Assembly (NCBI RefSeq): GCF_050003625.1
Contig: NC_134397.1
Coordinates: forward strand, 266,346,070-266,410,069
Length of the DNA: 64,000 nucleotides
Origin: Haematobia irritans
Lineage: Eukaryota > Arthropoda > Insecta > Diptera > Muscidae
Direction: 5' to 3'
Below the pieces are notes generated by a model. The model made no database searches and was not told where the DNA came from. It worked only from the letters and a program-made list of their open reading frames with translations. Positions within the stretch are counted from its first letter, which is position 1. Each line of letters starts with the position of its first letter. Of the stretch, positions 14,018 through 24,637 are shown in pieces. A program made the position numbers and the translations under genes.

Positions 14018-14912
14018 AGTTAGAATAGGTGACAGCCCGATGTATCAGGCAGAGATGGTCTGTATTAAACTTTTTTAGGTTTGCGACTGTCGCAAAGTTG
14101 TAAACGTCTTAAACGTCATATACGCGTCGGACATGTAGAAAAAGTAACAAAAGTCGCAAACTCAAAATACTTTAGTCGCGTCAGCTAGGCAGCGAATTCG
14201 ATGATATTCAAGACGATGGTATGTGCGAAGAAGTTTCAATTCTTGGGAATGTTCAGAATTTTCGGTTTTAGTCCCCACATTTTCCGTATTGCCTTTTGCA
14301 CGAGTACAGGGTAACCTTGGCTTTTCTCGTCCTTTCTTAGCTTTAAGTTCAGTCTCCTGTCCAATATAACCCCATGGTATTTTTCATATTCACCAACGGG
14401 AATGGTATCGAACACCTAAGAAAATAGGAAATTTCACAAATTTCTGTAGAAACTCACAGCGAATGCTGTCAAACTAAATTTAAAAATGTTCAGAATTTCT
14501 TCTATTCAAAATTAGGTTTTCTTCACTAGATTTACGACTTTTGTGACATACGTATTACCCGTTGCACATGTATGTCGCAAAAGTCACAGTTTGTGACAGG
14601 CCATCCCTGGTATCAGGTTCACTTAGCCTATTCAGTCCATTGTGATACCACAGTGGTGAATTTCTCTCTTATCACTAAGTGCTGCCCGATTCCATGTTAG
14701 GATCAATGACAAGGGACCTCCTTTTTATAGCCGAGTCCGAACGGCGTTCCACATTACAGTGAAACCACTTAGAGAAGCTTTGAAACCTTCAGCATTACTG
14801 AGGTGGGATAATCCACCGCTGAAAAACTTTTTGGTGTTCCGTCGAAGCAGATATCGAACCCTTGCATACACAAGCAAGGCGGGCATGCTAACCATTGCAC
14901 CACGGTGGCTAC
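14018..14912 (-). repeat. SINE-A copy interrupted by a hAT-type element
   Basis: On the minus strand the tRNA-like head lies at the right (CACCGTGGTGCAATGGTTAG at about 14905). The body follows, and the tail CTGATACATCGGGCTG at the left ends near 14020. It is split at the tail by a 560-bp insertion (14050-14609). Both halves match the complete copy at 34910-35254. Confidence 0.85.
14050..14609. mobile_element. hAT-type MITE 1 with perfect 8-bp target duplication
   Basis: The ends are CAGAGATGGTCTGT on the left and, reverse-complemented, CAGGGATGGCCTGT on the right. The direct repeat GTATCAGG flanks it at 14042-14049 and 14610-14617. The 560-bp interior has GTCGCAAA-type subterminal motifs and no transposase. 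An 8-bp duplication with CAGRG termini is typical of hAT. Confidence 0.9.
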
Positions 14913-14989
14913 CTACACTAGTCCTAACTCTGTCTAAAAACTATTCTTCGCATCTCTTCTGGAAGAAACGGACGAGGAGACCCTTGGGA

Positions 14990-15375
14990 AATCTCACACC
15001 AAAGCTCTGCCTCAGCTCACGTTTTTAGCTCACTTATTTCAAATGACCGCGATAAAGTATCTGTCACAATGTTTTTTGCACACTTTAACGAATCTTATGT
15101 CGTTCGTAAATTGCGATATATACTCAAGATGTCTGATCGGCCTCGGGCTTCTATCCGTCTCCGTTTGCAAGACATGTATCTAGGGTTTATGGTCCTACCT
15201 TCCAACATATATCTAAAATGTTCAATATTAAAATACACTGCCCAAAGTTCTATATCGAAAGCTTTATATTTCCTTTCGGAATCTGTCAGATTTTAGAAAA
15301 AAAGTCAATCTCGGACCTCCAAAAATGCTGGGAAATAAATGCCCCACGTGGAGATGGTATTAGGCCAGATACAAG
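14990..15375 (-). pseudogene. Gypsy-type retrotransposon RNase H fragment
   Basis: Minus-strand frames read, in order, GAFISQHFWRSEIDFFSK, then ELWAVYFNIEHFRYMLEGRT, then DILSIYRNL and, after a shift, TDTLSRSFEIS. This follows the RNase H and tether region of Ty3/gypsy Pol (usually ...FFSKKL..ER.Y..FDRELLAVY..IKHFRYMLEGR...ADALSR). There are several frameshifts and stops and no LTRs. It sits beside the DD37E element in the broken DUF1091 neighbourhood. Confidence 0.6.
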
Positions 15376-15391
15376 AAATTTTAAATAATTA

Positions 15392-16368
15392 AAGGGTGAT
15401 AACCGGAAACCGGAAGCCGCTGAGACGACAAAGAGAGTTGCCGGTAGTTTCAAGCGAAATCCTAACCTCTCTCTCCGAGATGCCGCAAATAAGCTGGGTG
15501 TATCGTCTACAACCGTGCATCGAGCCAAAAAACGAGCCGGACTATCGACTTACAAGAAGGTAGTGACTCCAAATCGCGATGATAAACAAAATACGACGGC
15601 CAAAGCGCGATCCCGGAGGCTGCACAACGATGCTGACGAAGTTTGACTGCGTGGTAATGGACGACGAAACCTACGTCAAAGCCGACTACAAGCAGCTTCC
15701 GGAACAGGAGTTTTATACGGCAAAAGGAAGGGGAAAGGTAGCAGATATTTTCAAGCACATAAAACTGTCAAAGTTCGCAAAGAAATATCTGGTTTGGCAA
15801 GCCATCTGTACCTGTGGCTTGAAAAACAGCATTTTCATAGCTTCCGGGACTGTCAACCAAGAAATTTACGTGAAAGAGTGTTTGAATAAGCGTCTGCTGC
15901 CTTTCCTGAAGAAACACGGTTGTTCCGTACTGTTTTGGCCGGATTTGGCATCTTGCCATTACGGTAAAAAGGCCATGGAGTGGTACGCCGCCAACAACGT
16001 GCAGGTGGTTCCCAAGGACAAGAACCCTCCCAAAACGCCAGAGCTCCGCCCAATTGAGAAATACTGGGCTATTGTCAAGCGGAACCTAAAGAAGACCAAA
16101 AAAACTGCTAAGGACGAGCAGCAGTTCAAGGCAAACTGGCTTTCTGCGGCGAAGAAGGTGGACAAGGTGGCTGTACAAAATCTCATGGCAGGTGTCAAGC
16201 GTGAGGCCCGGCAATTCGGATTTGGAAAAGCGAAAGCCTAACTGAATAGTTTTCCTGAATTTTATACTAATTGAACTTGAAAAAGAAATTTAATTTGAAT
16301 TTTTAAATAAACGATTTCACCGATTAACACGCGTTTTCCCTTGACCAAATTTTGACCGTATCACCCTT
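15392..16368 (+). mobile_element. DD37E Tc1/mariner-superfamily element, internally deleted
   Basis: The ends are AAGGGTGATA on the left and TATCACCCTT on the right, each flanked by TA (15390-15391 and 16369-16370), the classic Tc1/mariner target. At the left, only the first ten bases of the terminal repeat survive before coding sequence starts, whereas the right end continues as AAGGGTGATACGGTCAAAAT when reverse-complemented. The 5' UTR and first part of the gene have therefore been deleted. It is inserted in the last codons of a DUF1091 gene on the other strand. Confidence 0.9.
15422..16241 (+). pseudogene. DD37E transposase remnant
   Basis: An N-terminal frame (15422 to about 15645) carries the helix-turn-helix segment LSLRDAANKLGVSSTTVHRA and ends in TGA. 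The +1-shifted frame overlaps it and holds the catalytic core to 16241. In the core, Asp 1 is in VVMDDETYV, Asp 2 in FWPDLASCH and Glu in PELRPIEKYW, with exactly 37 residues between Asp 2 and Glu, which gives the DD37E class known from Diptera (ITmD37E). All three catalytic residues survive. The missing N-terminus and the frameshift make it inactive. It would have been a cut-and-paste transposase acting at TA sites. Confidence 0.9.
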
Positions 16369-16370
16369 TA

Positions 16371-17056
16371 AAATATAGAATTGGTTATAGAATTTTTTGC
16401 GATAATAAATGAAAACCGTAATTTCATATAGTCTATGTGGAATAAATGAAAGTATATTCAATTTCTCCAGATTTATACCAATCCATGAATAATTTCCCTA
16501 TATTAAAAGAAACACAAAACAAAAAATATTCCATTTAAATTATTACAAAGTTTTTTTTTTCCGATTTGGCTGGAAAGAATAACTCACCACCAATATTGGA
16601 CAGCTTTTAGGTAATTGACTTACAGACCAAAATCGTTTCATTCATGACAAACCAAAACCCGAAGCTCCTTTTCCCACTTCTCTAACTTTTGTCAAGAACT
16701 CACAAATATCAAATTCATATGCAAATATCGGCGCTGACCTTTGATTACCATTCGGCATTTCCATGAAAAATTTTAAAGCAATAAAAGGATTGAATGTAAC
16801 ATTTTTTCCAACATTGAAAATAATATCGAGAACTTTATTCTTATTCGTAATACTCGCCACATATTGACGTAGAAAGAACCTATTGAAATTGGTCTCAGCT
16901 GAAAGTAAAGTCACACTTTTAGATGATTTCTGAGACTGTGGAATAAATTAAATAAGTTTTTAAAATATTTAATTGTTATTTAAAAGGAAATACTTTAGTA
17001 TATGGAAAGATCGATGTGAATAGCGATACCCATAGGAACAGACGAAATATCGTCAT
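16371..17056 (-). pseudogene. DUF1091 gene copy 3, broken
   Basis: Exon 1 is 17056-16994, a 21-codon signal-peptide exon (MTIFRLFLWVSLF...), with a GT donor. Exon 2 is 16935-16588 (348 nt) with the DUF1091 pattern SAETNFNRFFLR, FAYEFDICEF and LPKSCP. Exon 3 starts at 16497 with GNYSWIGINLEKLN. The plan and phases match the copies at 32247 and 35276. Two defects are visible: the Trp codon after SGFGLS is TGA, where both paralogs have SWLK, and exon 3 runs into the TIR of the DD37E element at 16368. Joining across the TA target would give a stop about three codons later, so the insertion hit the very end of the gene. Confidence 0.8.
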
Positions 17057-17142
17057 TTTCAATAAATTCAAACTAAGCCATGAGCAGAATTTATGCAATA
17101 ATTTTCCAAAAAGTCTGGGAGGCTTAATTGTTTTATAATTTT

Positions 17143-17230
17143 TATACCCTCCACCATAGGATGGGGATATATTAACTTTGTCATTCCGTTTGTAACACAT
17201 CGAAATATTGCTCCAAGACCCCATAAAGTA
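17143..17230 (+). mobile_element. Family A 5' end (A4), cut by a mariner
   Basis: TATACCCTCCACCA at 17143 is followed by the conserved ATGACAAAG-side core down to CCCATAAAGTA, where the mariner TIR begins. No central repeats remain. On the far side of the mariner, a family B-like 3' end (18525-18584) follows, so this may be a short chimeric element carrying the mariner. Confidence 0.7.
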
Positions 17231-18480
17231 AGGTTGGCTGATAAGTCCCCGGTCTGACATACAGATGGCGTCGCTAGTATTAAATGCATATTATTTTTAC
17301 ATAGTACCAACCTTCAAATGATTCGTGTCAAAATTTGACGTCTGTAAGTCAATTAGTTAGTGAGATAGAGCGTCTTTTGTGAAGCAACTTTTGTTATTGT
17401 GAAAAAAATGGAAAAAAGGAATTTCGTGTTTTGATAAAATACTGTTTTCTGAAGGGGAAAAATACGATGGAAGCAAAAACTTGGATAATAAGTTGATTGG
17501 TATGCAAAATTCAAGCGTGGTGAAATGAGCACGGAGGACGGTGAACGCAGTGGACGCCCGAAAGAGGTGGTTACCGACGAAAACATCAAAAAAATCCACA
17601 AAATGATTTTGAATGACTGTAAAATGAAGTTGATCGAGATAGCAAGGGCCTTAAAGATATCAAAGGAACGTGTTGGTCATATCATTCATTAATATTTGGA
17701 TATGCGGAAGCTCTGTGCAAAATGGGTACCGCGCGAGCTCACATTTGACCAAAAACAACAACGTGTTCATGATTCTGAGCGGTGTTTGCAGCTGTTAACT
17801 CGTAATACACCCGAGTTTTTCCGTCGATATGTGACAATGGATGAAACATGGCTCCATCACTACTCTCCTGAGTCCAATCGACAGTCGGCTGAGTGGACAG
17901 CGACCGGTGAACCGTCTCCGAAGCGTGGAAAGACTCAAAAGTCCGCTGGCAAAGTAAAGGCCTATGTTTTTTGGAATGCGAATGGAATACTTTTTATCGA
18001 TTATCTTGAGAAGGGAAAAACCATCAACAGTGACTATTATATGGCGTTGTTGGAGCGTTTGAAGGTCGAAATCGCGGCAAAACGGCCCCATATAAAGAAG
18101 AAAAAAGTGTTGTTCCACTAAGACAACGCACCGTGCCACAAGTCATTGAGAACGATGGCAAAAATTCATGAATTGGGCTTCAAATTGCTTCCTCACCCAC
18201 CGTATTCTCCAGATCTGGCCCAGCGACTTTGTCTTGTTCTCAGACCTCAAAAGGATGCTCGCAGGGAAAAAATTTGGCTGCAATGAAGAGGTGATCGCCG
18301 AAACTGACGTCTATTTTGAGGCAAAACAGAAGGAGTACTACCAAAATTGTATCAAAAAATTGGAAGGTCGTTATAATCGTTGTATCGCTCTTGAAGGGAA
18401 CTATGTTAAATAATAAAAACGAATTTTGACAAAAAAATGTGTTTTTCTTGGTTAGACCGGGGACTTATCAGCCAACCTGT
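17231..18480 (+). mobile_element. Himar1-like mariner copy 2, near full length, dead
   Basis: The left TIR AGGTTGGCTGATAAGTCC (first two bases lost, TA at 17229) and the right TIR end at 18480 (TA at 18481) bound 1,250 bp. The transposase starts near 17408. It has a deletion of about 40 bp removing part of the first DNA-binding helix region, an open stretch 17696-18119 with Asp 1 in MDETW, a CAA-to-TAA stop just before the second Asp (DNAPCH), a base loss in the YSPDLA region, and a normal C-terminus ending at 18413. It is a DD34D mariner of the irritans subfamily. Confidence 0.93.
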
Positions 18481-18482
18481 TA

Positions 18483-18584
18483 TATCAGTGTTACCCCACA
18501 AATGCTTATGATTACTAATTCAGTAAGCGTGGTTTAGGGTATGATATAGTCGGCCCCGCCCTACTTTCTACTTTACTTACTTGT
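18483..18584 (+). mobile_element. Family B-like 3' terminus
   Basis: AGGGTATGATATAGTCGGCC at 18535 leads into the hairpin stem, then CTACTTTACTTACTTGT ending at 18584 in a T-run. This is the canonical 3' end seen at 29789 and 44923. Its partner 5' end appears to be the family A start at 17143. Confidence 0.65.
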
Positions 18585-18906
18585 TTTTCTTAAATTTATA
18601 TAAATTTATATAAATTTTATAAATTTGCATCCCTCCGTTAAAGTCGCGTGTCATTGAACTAAGGCTAATTTTCCTTAAAGTAAAGAAACACATTTTTGAT
18701 TTAAAGAAATTGTCAATAAATTAACTGAAATATTGAAACTTTAGATGTAAGATAAACACGCTTCAAATATTGGCTAAGACTTATTTTGAGGATTTAGCGT
18801 CTTTGGTTTAAAGTTTTTTTTTTTTTTTTAGAATTAAGAAAACATTTTTACTTTGAAATGTCCGTTATAATTTGGATTTTTAAATTGGCATTTGTATGTA
18901 CGTGAA
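18585..18906. other. AT-rich spacer
   Basis: It has short TTTATATAAA repeats at about 18592-18620 and a T-run near 18815. No gene or repeat family is recognised. Confidence 0.4.
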
Positions 18907-18908
18907 TA

Positions 18909-20347
18909 CACCCAGAAAAAAGTGACCCCTTCTTTAAGTTAAAATGAACTCATTGTGAAGAAAGTTGAACTTCGTATAGCGCCAAAGACATTTTTATTTG
19001 TTTGAACGATGTGATTTTCGTAGAAATTAGGAATAATGCATTCCATATATTAGTTAACATTTTCCTATATTTATATACCACTATACTACAGAATGAAAAA
19101 ATTTAACTAATTTGAATTCATATATGGAATGATTTTATTGAAATTTTTTCATTCATTTCGACAAATCTTACACATTTGTGGTGAAACTTTTACTTCATAA
19201 TTAGAACTGCTTACCTTCGTTTTTAAATACAATTTTATTTATTTCTATAAGCAATTTTATCTTCAATAAAAGACATGTTTTATTAATATATTGAATATAT
19301 TTATTAAGAATCAACAGCATCGAATCTCTTTGAAATATTAGTTTATTATTCCACTATTTCCAATTTCAGTGTGATATTATCAACTGTAAAACGCAATTTT
19401 TCTTCTTCTTGTACTTTTCACTTTTAATAAGTTGCTGCCTAACGATTTTGTCCTCCTTTTACAATTTCAATACCTACAAATATAAAAAATCATAAAACAT
19501 TTTTGTTACAAAAGGTTAGCGTCACTGAATATTACCTGATAATTGAAGATTCCAAAATGAAGACAAATGAAAGGGTTGTTATTCTGCTGGTGTTTTCTTT
19601 CTTTATATACCATCACGAACATTGATAGATTTATTTTCAAAAAACGAAAATTTTTCTCACTAATTTAAAATAATAAATATTTTATATATTTTATTTGTTA
19701 TTTATTATATTATTTTACCATATTATTTTTTAACAATCTCTCCGTATACCAAAACAACGCGATTCCAACTAAAAAAACAACCGACGCGCAAATATATCGA
19801 TTACATCCACGCGCAAACACATCGATTACGATGACAGGTATCGATTACAGGTAGACAATAGAAATTTAGGAAAATTTCCTATATTCTAACAAGTGTGTTT
19901 CCTTAAGTTTTGAAAGGATTGCATACTTCTTAGTACGAATGAACTAAAATATTTTTCTATGCCAAGTGTTGTTCGTATGTATGAAAAACTTTCTATTATA
20001 AAGGAAGTCGCAATTATCATTTTATAAGAAATTTTACTAATTTTGAGGAAACTTGGTTTTAGTTCGGTTTTTGTTTATTTTTACGAATGCTTTGTTATCG
20101 GTGAATAAAATTTTCTTTTTCAGTAGTAAATTCTTATACCCAGCGAAGAAAATAGTATGAGTAAAATTCCATGCCTTATTCTAGTTAATGAACTATTCCT
20201 AACTGCTTACAGTTTAGGATTTTTTTTTTACTGAAATGAGTAAATTTTATTATTTTTCACAAAAATTTACCTTAATGGAAATAAAATGGATAAACTATAT
20301 TGATGAAAATTTTTTCCTTTAGTTTCGAAGGCACTTTTTTCTGGGTG
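18909..20347 (+). mobile_element. 1.44-kb TIR element, complete copy 1
   Basis: The terminal inverted repeats CACCCAGAAAAAAGTG are flanked by TA on both sides (18907-18908, 20348-20349). The interior is non-coding. It includes a block with repeated ATCGAT palindromes and GCGCGTCGG around 19770-19850. It is a large MITE-like element of Tc1/mariner type, judging by the TA target. This uninterrupted copy serves as the empty-site reference for two Helentron-like insertions in the second copy (39674-45503). Confidence 0.85.
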
Positions 20348-20349
20348 TA

Positions 20350-20814
20350 GCTTTATTAATAAACCGCGAAAAGAGAATGAAAATTTGATAAATTAGATTT
20401 AAAGCCAGATGGGTCGCAAAAAAATTTCTTTATTTTAAAGAAGCAGCATCTTTGGCTCGAAATCAATATCAAAACCCTTAAGGGAAGGTCAAAATCTTTG
20501 GATACAAGTCAACTTTTTTTTGGATAACTGCACGGTGCAGTTATCCAAAACAATAAAATTTTGCATTTTTCCTTTTTCATGTAATCGTTAACCGATGAAT
20601 CACCGACTTCAAAATAGAGATAGTAAAATAACAGAAATTCAAATTATAGAATGTTGGCGAGAATGATGCCTTTCCTACGGCTTCAAATTATCAATGTGTC
20701 AAACTCGTACTGGTTTTTTCAATTTATCAAATTTTTTCAAGGGACCGGTAAAAGACTTCACATAATCAAGAGATTCAAATTAACGAGTGTCAAATTATAG
20801 AGAGTCGACTGTAT
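20350..20814. other. No gene; possible pogo-like terminus
   Basis: There is a short perfect palindrome (GATAACTGCACGGTGCAGTTATC) at about 20523-20545. At 20740-20813, repeated AATTATAGA/GTGTCAAA phrases end in GAGAGTCGACTGTA, which recalls pogo/Tigger termini, but no partner end is seen. Confidence 0.3.
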
Positions 20815-21700
20815 TTTGAGCAATGACAAGGGACCTGAGTTTTATAGTCTAGTACGAACGGAGTTTTACTTTGTGGTGAAACCACTTAGAGAAGCTTTGC
20901 AATAGAGGTCTGCACAATTCCAGTTGTAAATGCAGAGTACACGTGTACTTGCTACATGAGTACATCTATTTGAAAGAGTCGCAAAACTATTGGTACACAT
21001 TTTGATGAACACCAAAAGCCACGAGTAACTTCTTGTTGCTACTCTGATGTCTTCACTACCAACAAACACATATTCCTCTTTCTCTCTTATTGAAGTGTAC
21101 TCAGAGTGATCACGTCGAGTATGTTGCGAGAACAAAACTTCATAGAGTACTCCATGTACCAAGTGCAGTTTCAGAAATACAAAAAAAACAGTTAATCTCC
21201 ATAATATATGTTTTGGTTTATTATAAAGAACGGCAAACGTTAAGGTAAGTGTGTGACATACATAAATATATGAAATATGTGATATACATACATATCTATG
21301 ATTAATAATAATGGAAAGTTTTGCTTGGCACATAACTTGAGAAATACTTGTGGTACCACGTGAAGTAAAGAGAATCCATGTTGTACTTTTTCTCAAGTAC
21401 TTACATTTTTATTGTTCCTTTTTTTCGGAACACATATTGTTTCGGATAAGTACTTGGTGGTATTTGACAAGCAAGTGTTCTCTGAGAGAAAGACAGTGTA
21501 TGTACTATATTCGACAGCGAATTGCATACATGTAGTGAAAAGTTATTCGATGCAGACCTCTACTTTGCAACTCTCAGAAATATCTGAGAGGGGATAACCC
21601 ACCGCAAAAGAACTTCTTTGTGTTTGATCGAAACTGGGATTTTATTATTATCCGTTGTATGCAAGACGGGCATGTTTAACATATTATTGCACCACAATCA
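20815..21700 (-). repeat. SINE-A copy split by a hAT-type element
   Basis: The SINE body (ACAAGGGACC, GTGAAACCACTTAGAGAAGC) stops at 20902 and resumes at 21563 with CTCAGAAATATCTGAG and a decayed tRNA head (GCAAGACGGGCATG, TGCACCAC). The 3' tail is missing. The interruption is the 660-bp element at 20903-21562. Confidence 0.75.
20903..21562. mobile_element. hAT-type MITE 2 with perfect 8-bp target duplication
   Basis: The ends TAGAGGTCTGCA and TGCAGACCTCTA are perfect inverted repeats. The target duplication CTTTGCAA lies at 20895-20902 and 21563-21570. The interior carries many GTACTC/GAGTAC half-sites in both orientations, possibly transposase binding repeats, and no transposase gene. Confidence 0.92.
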
Positions 21701-22044
21701 TTTCGATTTCTTTCAATAGGATGGCAAACTTGTTATTCTCCCATACTTGGGTGGTGTATGGGGGAATAAAAAAATGGTTTCTGCCTTTTTTTATTTTTCT
21801 TCCGCCTTAATAAATTTGGATTTTGCTCCAAATTTATTTTTATGTTATGGTCTGTTTGAAGCGTTGTTTCAGCTAAATAACCTGCTGTCCAAACATCCAT
21901 TAACTACATTAAGTCAACGGATGGTTGGGACTTCCGAACGAAACGATTTTATCGCAACATATTCATTTTTGTCCAATTGAAAGCAACAACGGGTATATGA
22001 ACAATTAATATTTTAAAATGAATTACATACATATAACAAATAAA
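21701..22044. other. No recognised feature
   Basis: An open frame of 77 codons at 21747-21980 (+) has no recognisable motif. Its end overlaps TTCCGAACGAAACGA, a phrase also found in the family A core, so it may be decayed element sequence. Confidence 0.3.
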
Positions 22045-22047
22045 CAT

Positions 22048-22210
22048 ATATAGCCTTTAAGTTGGACCGGACCGAATCTTATATACCCTGCCACCATGGA
22101 TGGCGTACAAAATTCTACTAAAGACAAAATTTAAAATATAGCCTTTAAGTTGGACCGGACCGAATCTTATATACCCTGCCACCATGGATGGCGTACAAAA
22201 TTTAAAATAG
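22048..22210 (-). repeat. Tandemly duplicated 3' end of a further Helentron-like family (D)
   Basis: Two copies of an 88-bp unit lie head to tail: AGCCTTTAAGTTGGACCGG, CCGAATCTTATATACCCTGCC, ACCATGGATGGCGTACAAAA. The layout (hairpin, then ACCCTGCCACCATGG) matches the reverse-complemented 3' end of family A (ACCCTCCACCATGG) but the sequence differs. No 5' end is found nearby. Confidence 0.6.
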
Positions 22211-22263
22211 GTACTTTATCGTTGCAAGCAAATTTTTTTTAATTAAAAAAAAAAAACATAAGA

Positions 22264-22375
22264 TTAAAATTAGGGAGCCACCGTGGTGCAATGTTTAAAA
22301 TGTCCACCGTGCATACAAAGGATCATGGGTTAAATCCCAGTTTCGACCAAATACCACTCTGCGAGTGACATTTCT
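22264..22375 (+). repeat. SINE-A head, degenerate
   Basis: GGGAGCCACCGTGGTGCAATG is followed by a decayed B box (ATCATGGGTTAAATCCC) and the CGACCAAATACC linker. It then degenerates after about 110 bp. Confidence 0.65.
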
Positions 22376-23183
22376 GTATATATCAAAATTTCTTTTTAAT
22401 TTAAATATCTTACAAACTGAATTTCGCGTTAATTACAATCTCTTTATTTTAAAGTCAATTTTCCTTTATTTAAAGTCTGTATCTGTAAAATTAAAGTTGC
22501 ATTATCTTTCATATTAGGTCAATACCGTTCGGCGGACATGGCTCGATTGATTCGGACTTTCACCACGACCAAGAAAATATTTACTTTAGTCAACAAAAGG
22601 AAAAAAATGTGTCCTTTTGTTGAAATTTGGGTTGTATATTCGAAAATTAGCGTGGCTTCAACAAAAGGAACCGATGGGCGGACATTAACTTAAATAAAAA
22701 TTATATTATAAATTTCGTTTTAATTAAAATATTTTTATTTTAAAGAAAATTGTTATAAAGTATGTGTTCTAAAATTTGGGTTGCATTATCTTTCATATTA
22801 GGTCAATAATTTTCATGATAAAAATATTTTTTATACCATATACACCCAGAAAAAAGTCAACGAAATTTCTTATAGTTGACTTCAATTTATTTTAATTTAT
22901 GAAAATTATTTGATGTTAGTTAATTTTTTCAAAATGGAAACATTTTTCCTATTTGAATTATTTGTTTGAAACTTTAATGACATGAACTAAAAATGAAAAA
23001 AAATATACAAATGAAGTGTACAATTTTACGTTATTGGAAAATAGTTCACAATTTACTAAAATGGGGGAAGTTTATTCAAATTGCATTCATAAGTTTCTCA
23101 AATGATTAAGATACAACCACAAAAAATCTTACGTCTTAAAATTTTGATCGAATTCTATGAAATTAAGTTTGATGTATTGAAAA
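22376..23183. repeat. Old repeat fragments, including a CACCCAGAAAAAAGT end
   Basis: A phrase TTTCATATTAGGTCAATA occurs at about 22510 and 22790 (and again near 31820), with GGCGGACAT and TTTCACCACGACCAAG nearby, suggesting decayed Helentron-like sequence. At 22850, ACACCCAGAAAAAAGTCAAC is one end of a relative of the 18909 TIR element, followed by AT-rich sequence resembling 45560-45730. No gene is seen. Confidence 0.4.
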
Positions 23184-24315
23184 TAGAGGTGCGCACGTGA
23201 GTAATATTTTACTCACGCACATCACAACGGTAAAATTCTGCTCACGCACACTTACGCACGATATTGTTTGGTAGGACTTACGCACACCCACGAAATGAAA
23301 GTTTATACTCACGCACGAAAATGTCCGTGACTCACGAAAAATACCGTGACTCACGAAAAATATCATGACTCAAGAAAAATGTCGTGACTCGCTAATAATT
23401 TTATGAGTAATTTACTTGAGGGACTTGTCTGAAAACATGAGCATGATTAAAATCGAGAGCGTTTTTAAACTCTTAACATCCTACACAGAAAAAAAAAATT
23501 CACGAAAATTTTTCCAATTAATGTCATAATTGAGTTTCAAAAAATATTCAATTAAAAATTTAATTGATTTAACAAATTTTTTAATTGAAACAAAAATCAA
23601 TCACAAACATTAATAGTATCAATTAATTTTTTAATTGAATCAATTAAATTTTTAATTGACTTTCAATTAATTGTTTAATTGATACTATCATTTCTGTGAT
23701 TGAAGACATTTCAATTAAAAATTAATTGGATCAATTAATTTCGTGATTGAACTCAAAAAATATTTTTTGTGTGTAAGCATCACTAAAATTATAATTGAAT
23801 TCAACTCGTAGGCATTTTATGTTCGGGAGCGAGATTATTTTCGTGAGCGTAAACACAAAAATTTTTTGTTCTGATTCAATCACGAAATTAATTGATCCAA
23901 TTAATTTTTAATTGAAATGTCTTCAATCACAGAAGTGATAGTATCAATTAAAAAATTAATTGAAGGTCAATTAAAAAGTTAATTGATCCAATTAAAAAAT
24001 TAATTGATAGTATTATTTTTGTGATTGATTTTTGTTTCAATTAAAAAATTTGTTGAATCAATTAAATTTTTAATTGAATATTTTTTAATACTCAATTAAA
24101 ATTTTAATTGGAAAAATTTTCGTGAATTTTTTTGTGTGTATTTTTCGAAAATCGTTACTCACGCACACTCACGAAGATATTATTTTCGTTACTCACGCCC
24201 ACACACGACATTTGGTTTGTTAATCACGCTCACACACACTCACGCCGTTGCCATCAGCGTGAGTCACGAAAATGTTCGTGAGTCACGACAATTTCGTGTC
24301 ACGTGCACACCTCTA
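23184..24315. mobile_element. hAT-type element 3 containing a giant foldback
   Basis: The ends TAGAGGTGCGCACGTGA and, reverse-complemented, TAGAGGTGTGCACGTGA are flanked by ATTGAAAA (23176-23183) and ATTTAAAA (24316-24323), an 8-bp duplication with one mismatch. Subterminal regions are packed with ACTCACGCAC and GTGACTCACGAAAA repeats. There is no transposase. The middle is occupied by a long inverted repeat (separate entry). Confidence 0.85.
23490..24142. repeat. Long inverted repeat, two arms of about 290 bp
   Basis: The left arm runs from ACACAGAAAAAAAAAATTCACG to a TATTTTTTGTGTGT end at about 23775. The right arm, from about 23855, is its reverse complement and closes with AAAATTTTCGTGAATTTTTTTG near 24140. 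Both arms are rich in AATTAATTGATCCAATTAA. The 80-bp spacer contains hAT-element phrases (TTTTCGTGAGCGT), so the arms look like two copies of one AT-rich MITE inserted in opposite orientation. A transcript would fold into a hairpin. Confidence 0.8.
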
Positions 24316-24637
24316 ATTTAAAACATCATAACCCTATTTTTTAAAAATATATTTTTCCCGGAAAGTTTGTAGTACTTCTGAGTAATCAACATTGAAAATA
24401 AAATTTTGACAAAAAATTAAAAATCAAACTAAAAATTGGAAGTAAAATAATATTTACCGGATATAAAAGTAATGTTGGTAAAAAACTGTATATTGTAAAA
24501 ATATATCCATTTTCCACTAAAAACAAATTATTTATTTGTAAATAAAAACTTAGTTTAATGGGCACTGCAATTTTAGATGTTAAAAAAAACACATATATAT
24601 TTTTTTTTGATGTAGGTATGTAGATTGTTTTTTGCCA

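Noticed and set aside
20740..20813. Pogo/Tigger transposon end
   Set aside because: Only one end-like motif is present; no partner repeat or transposase was found.
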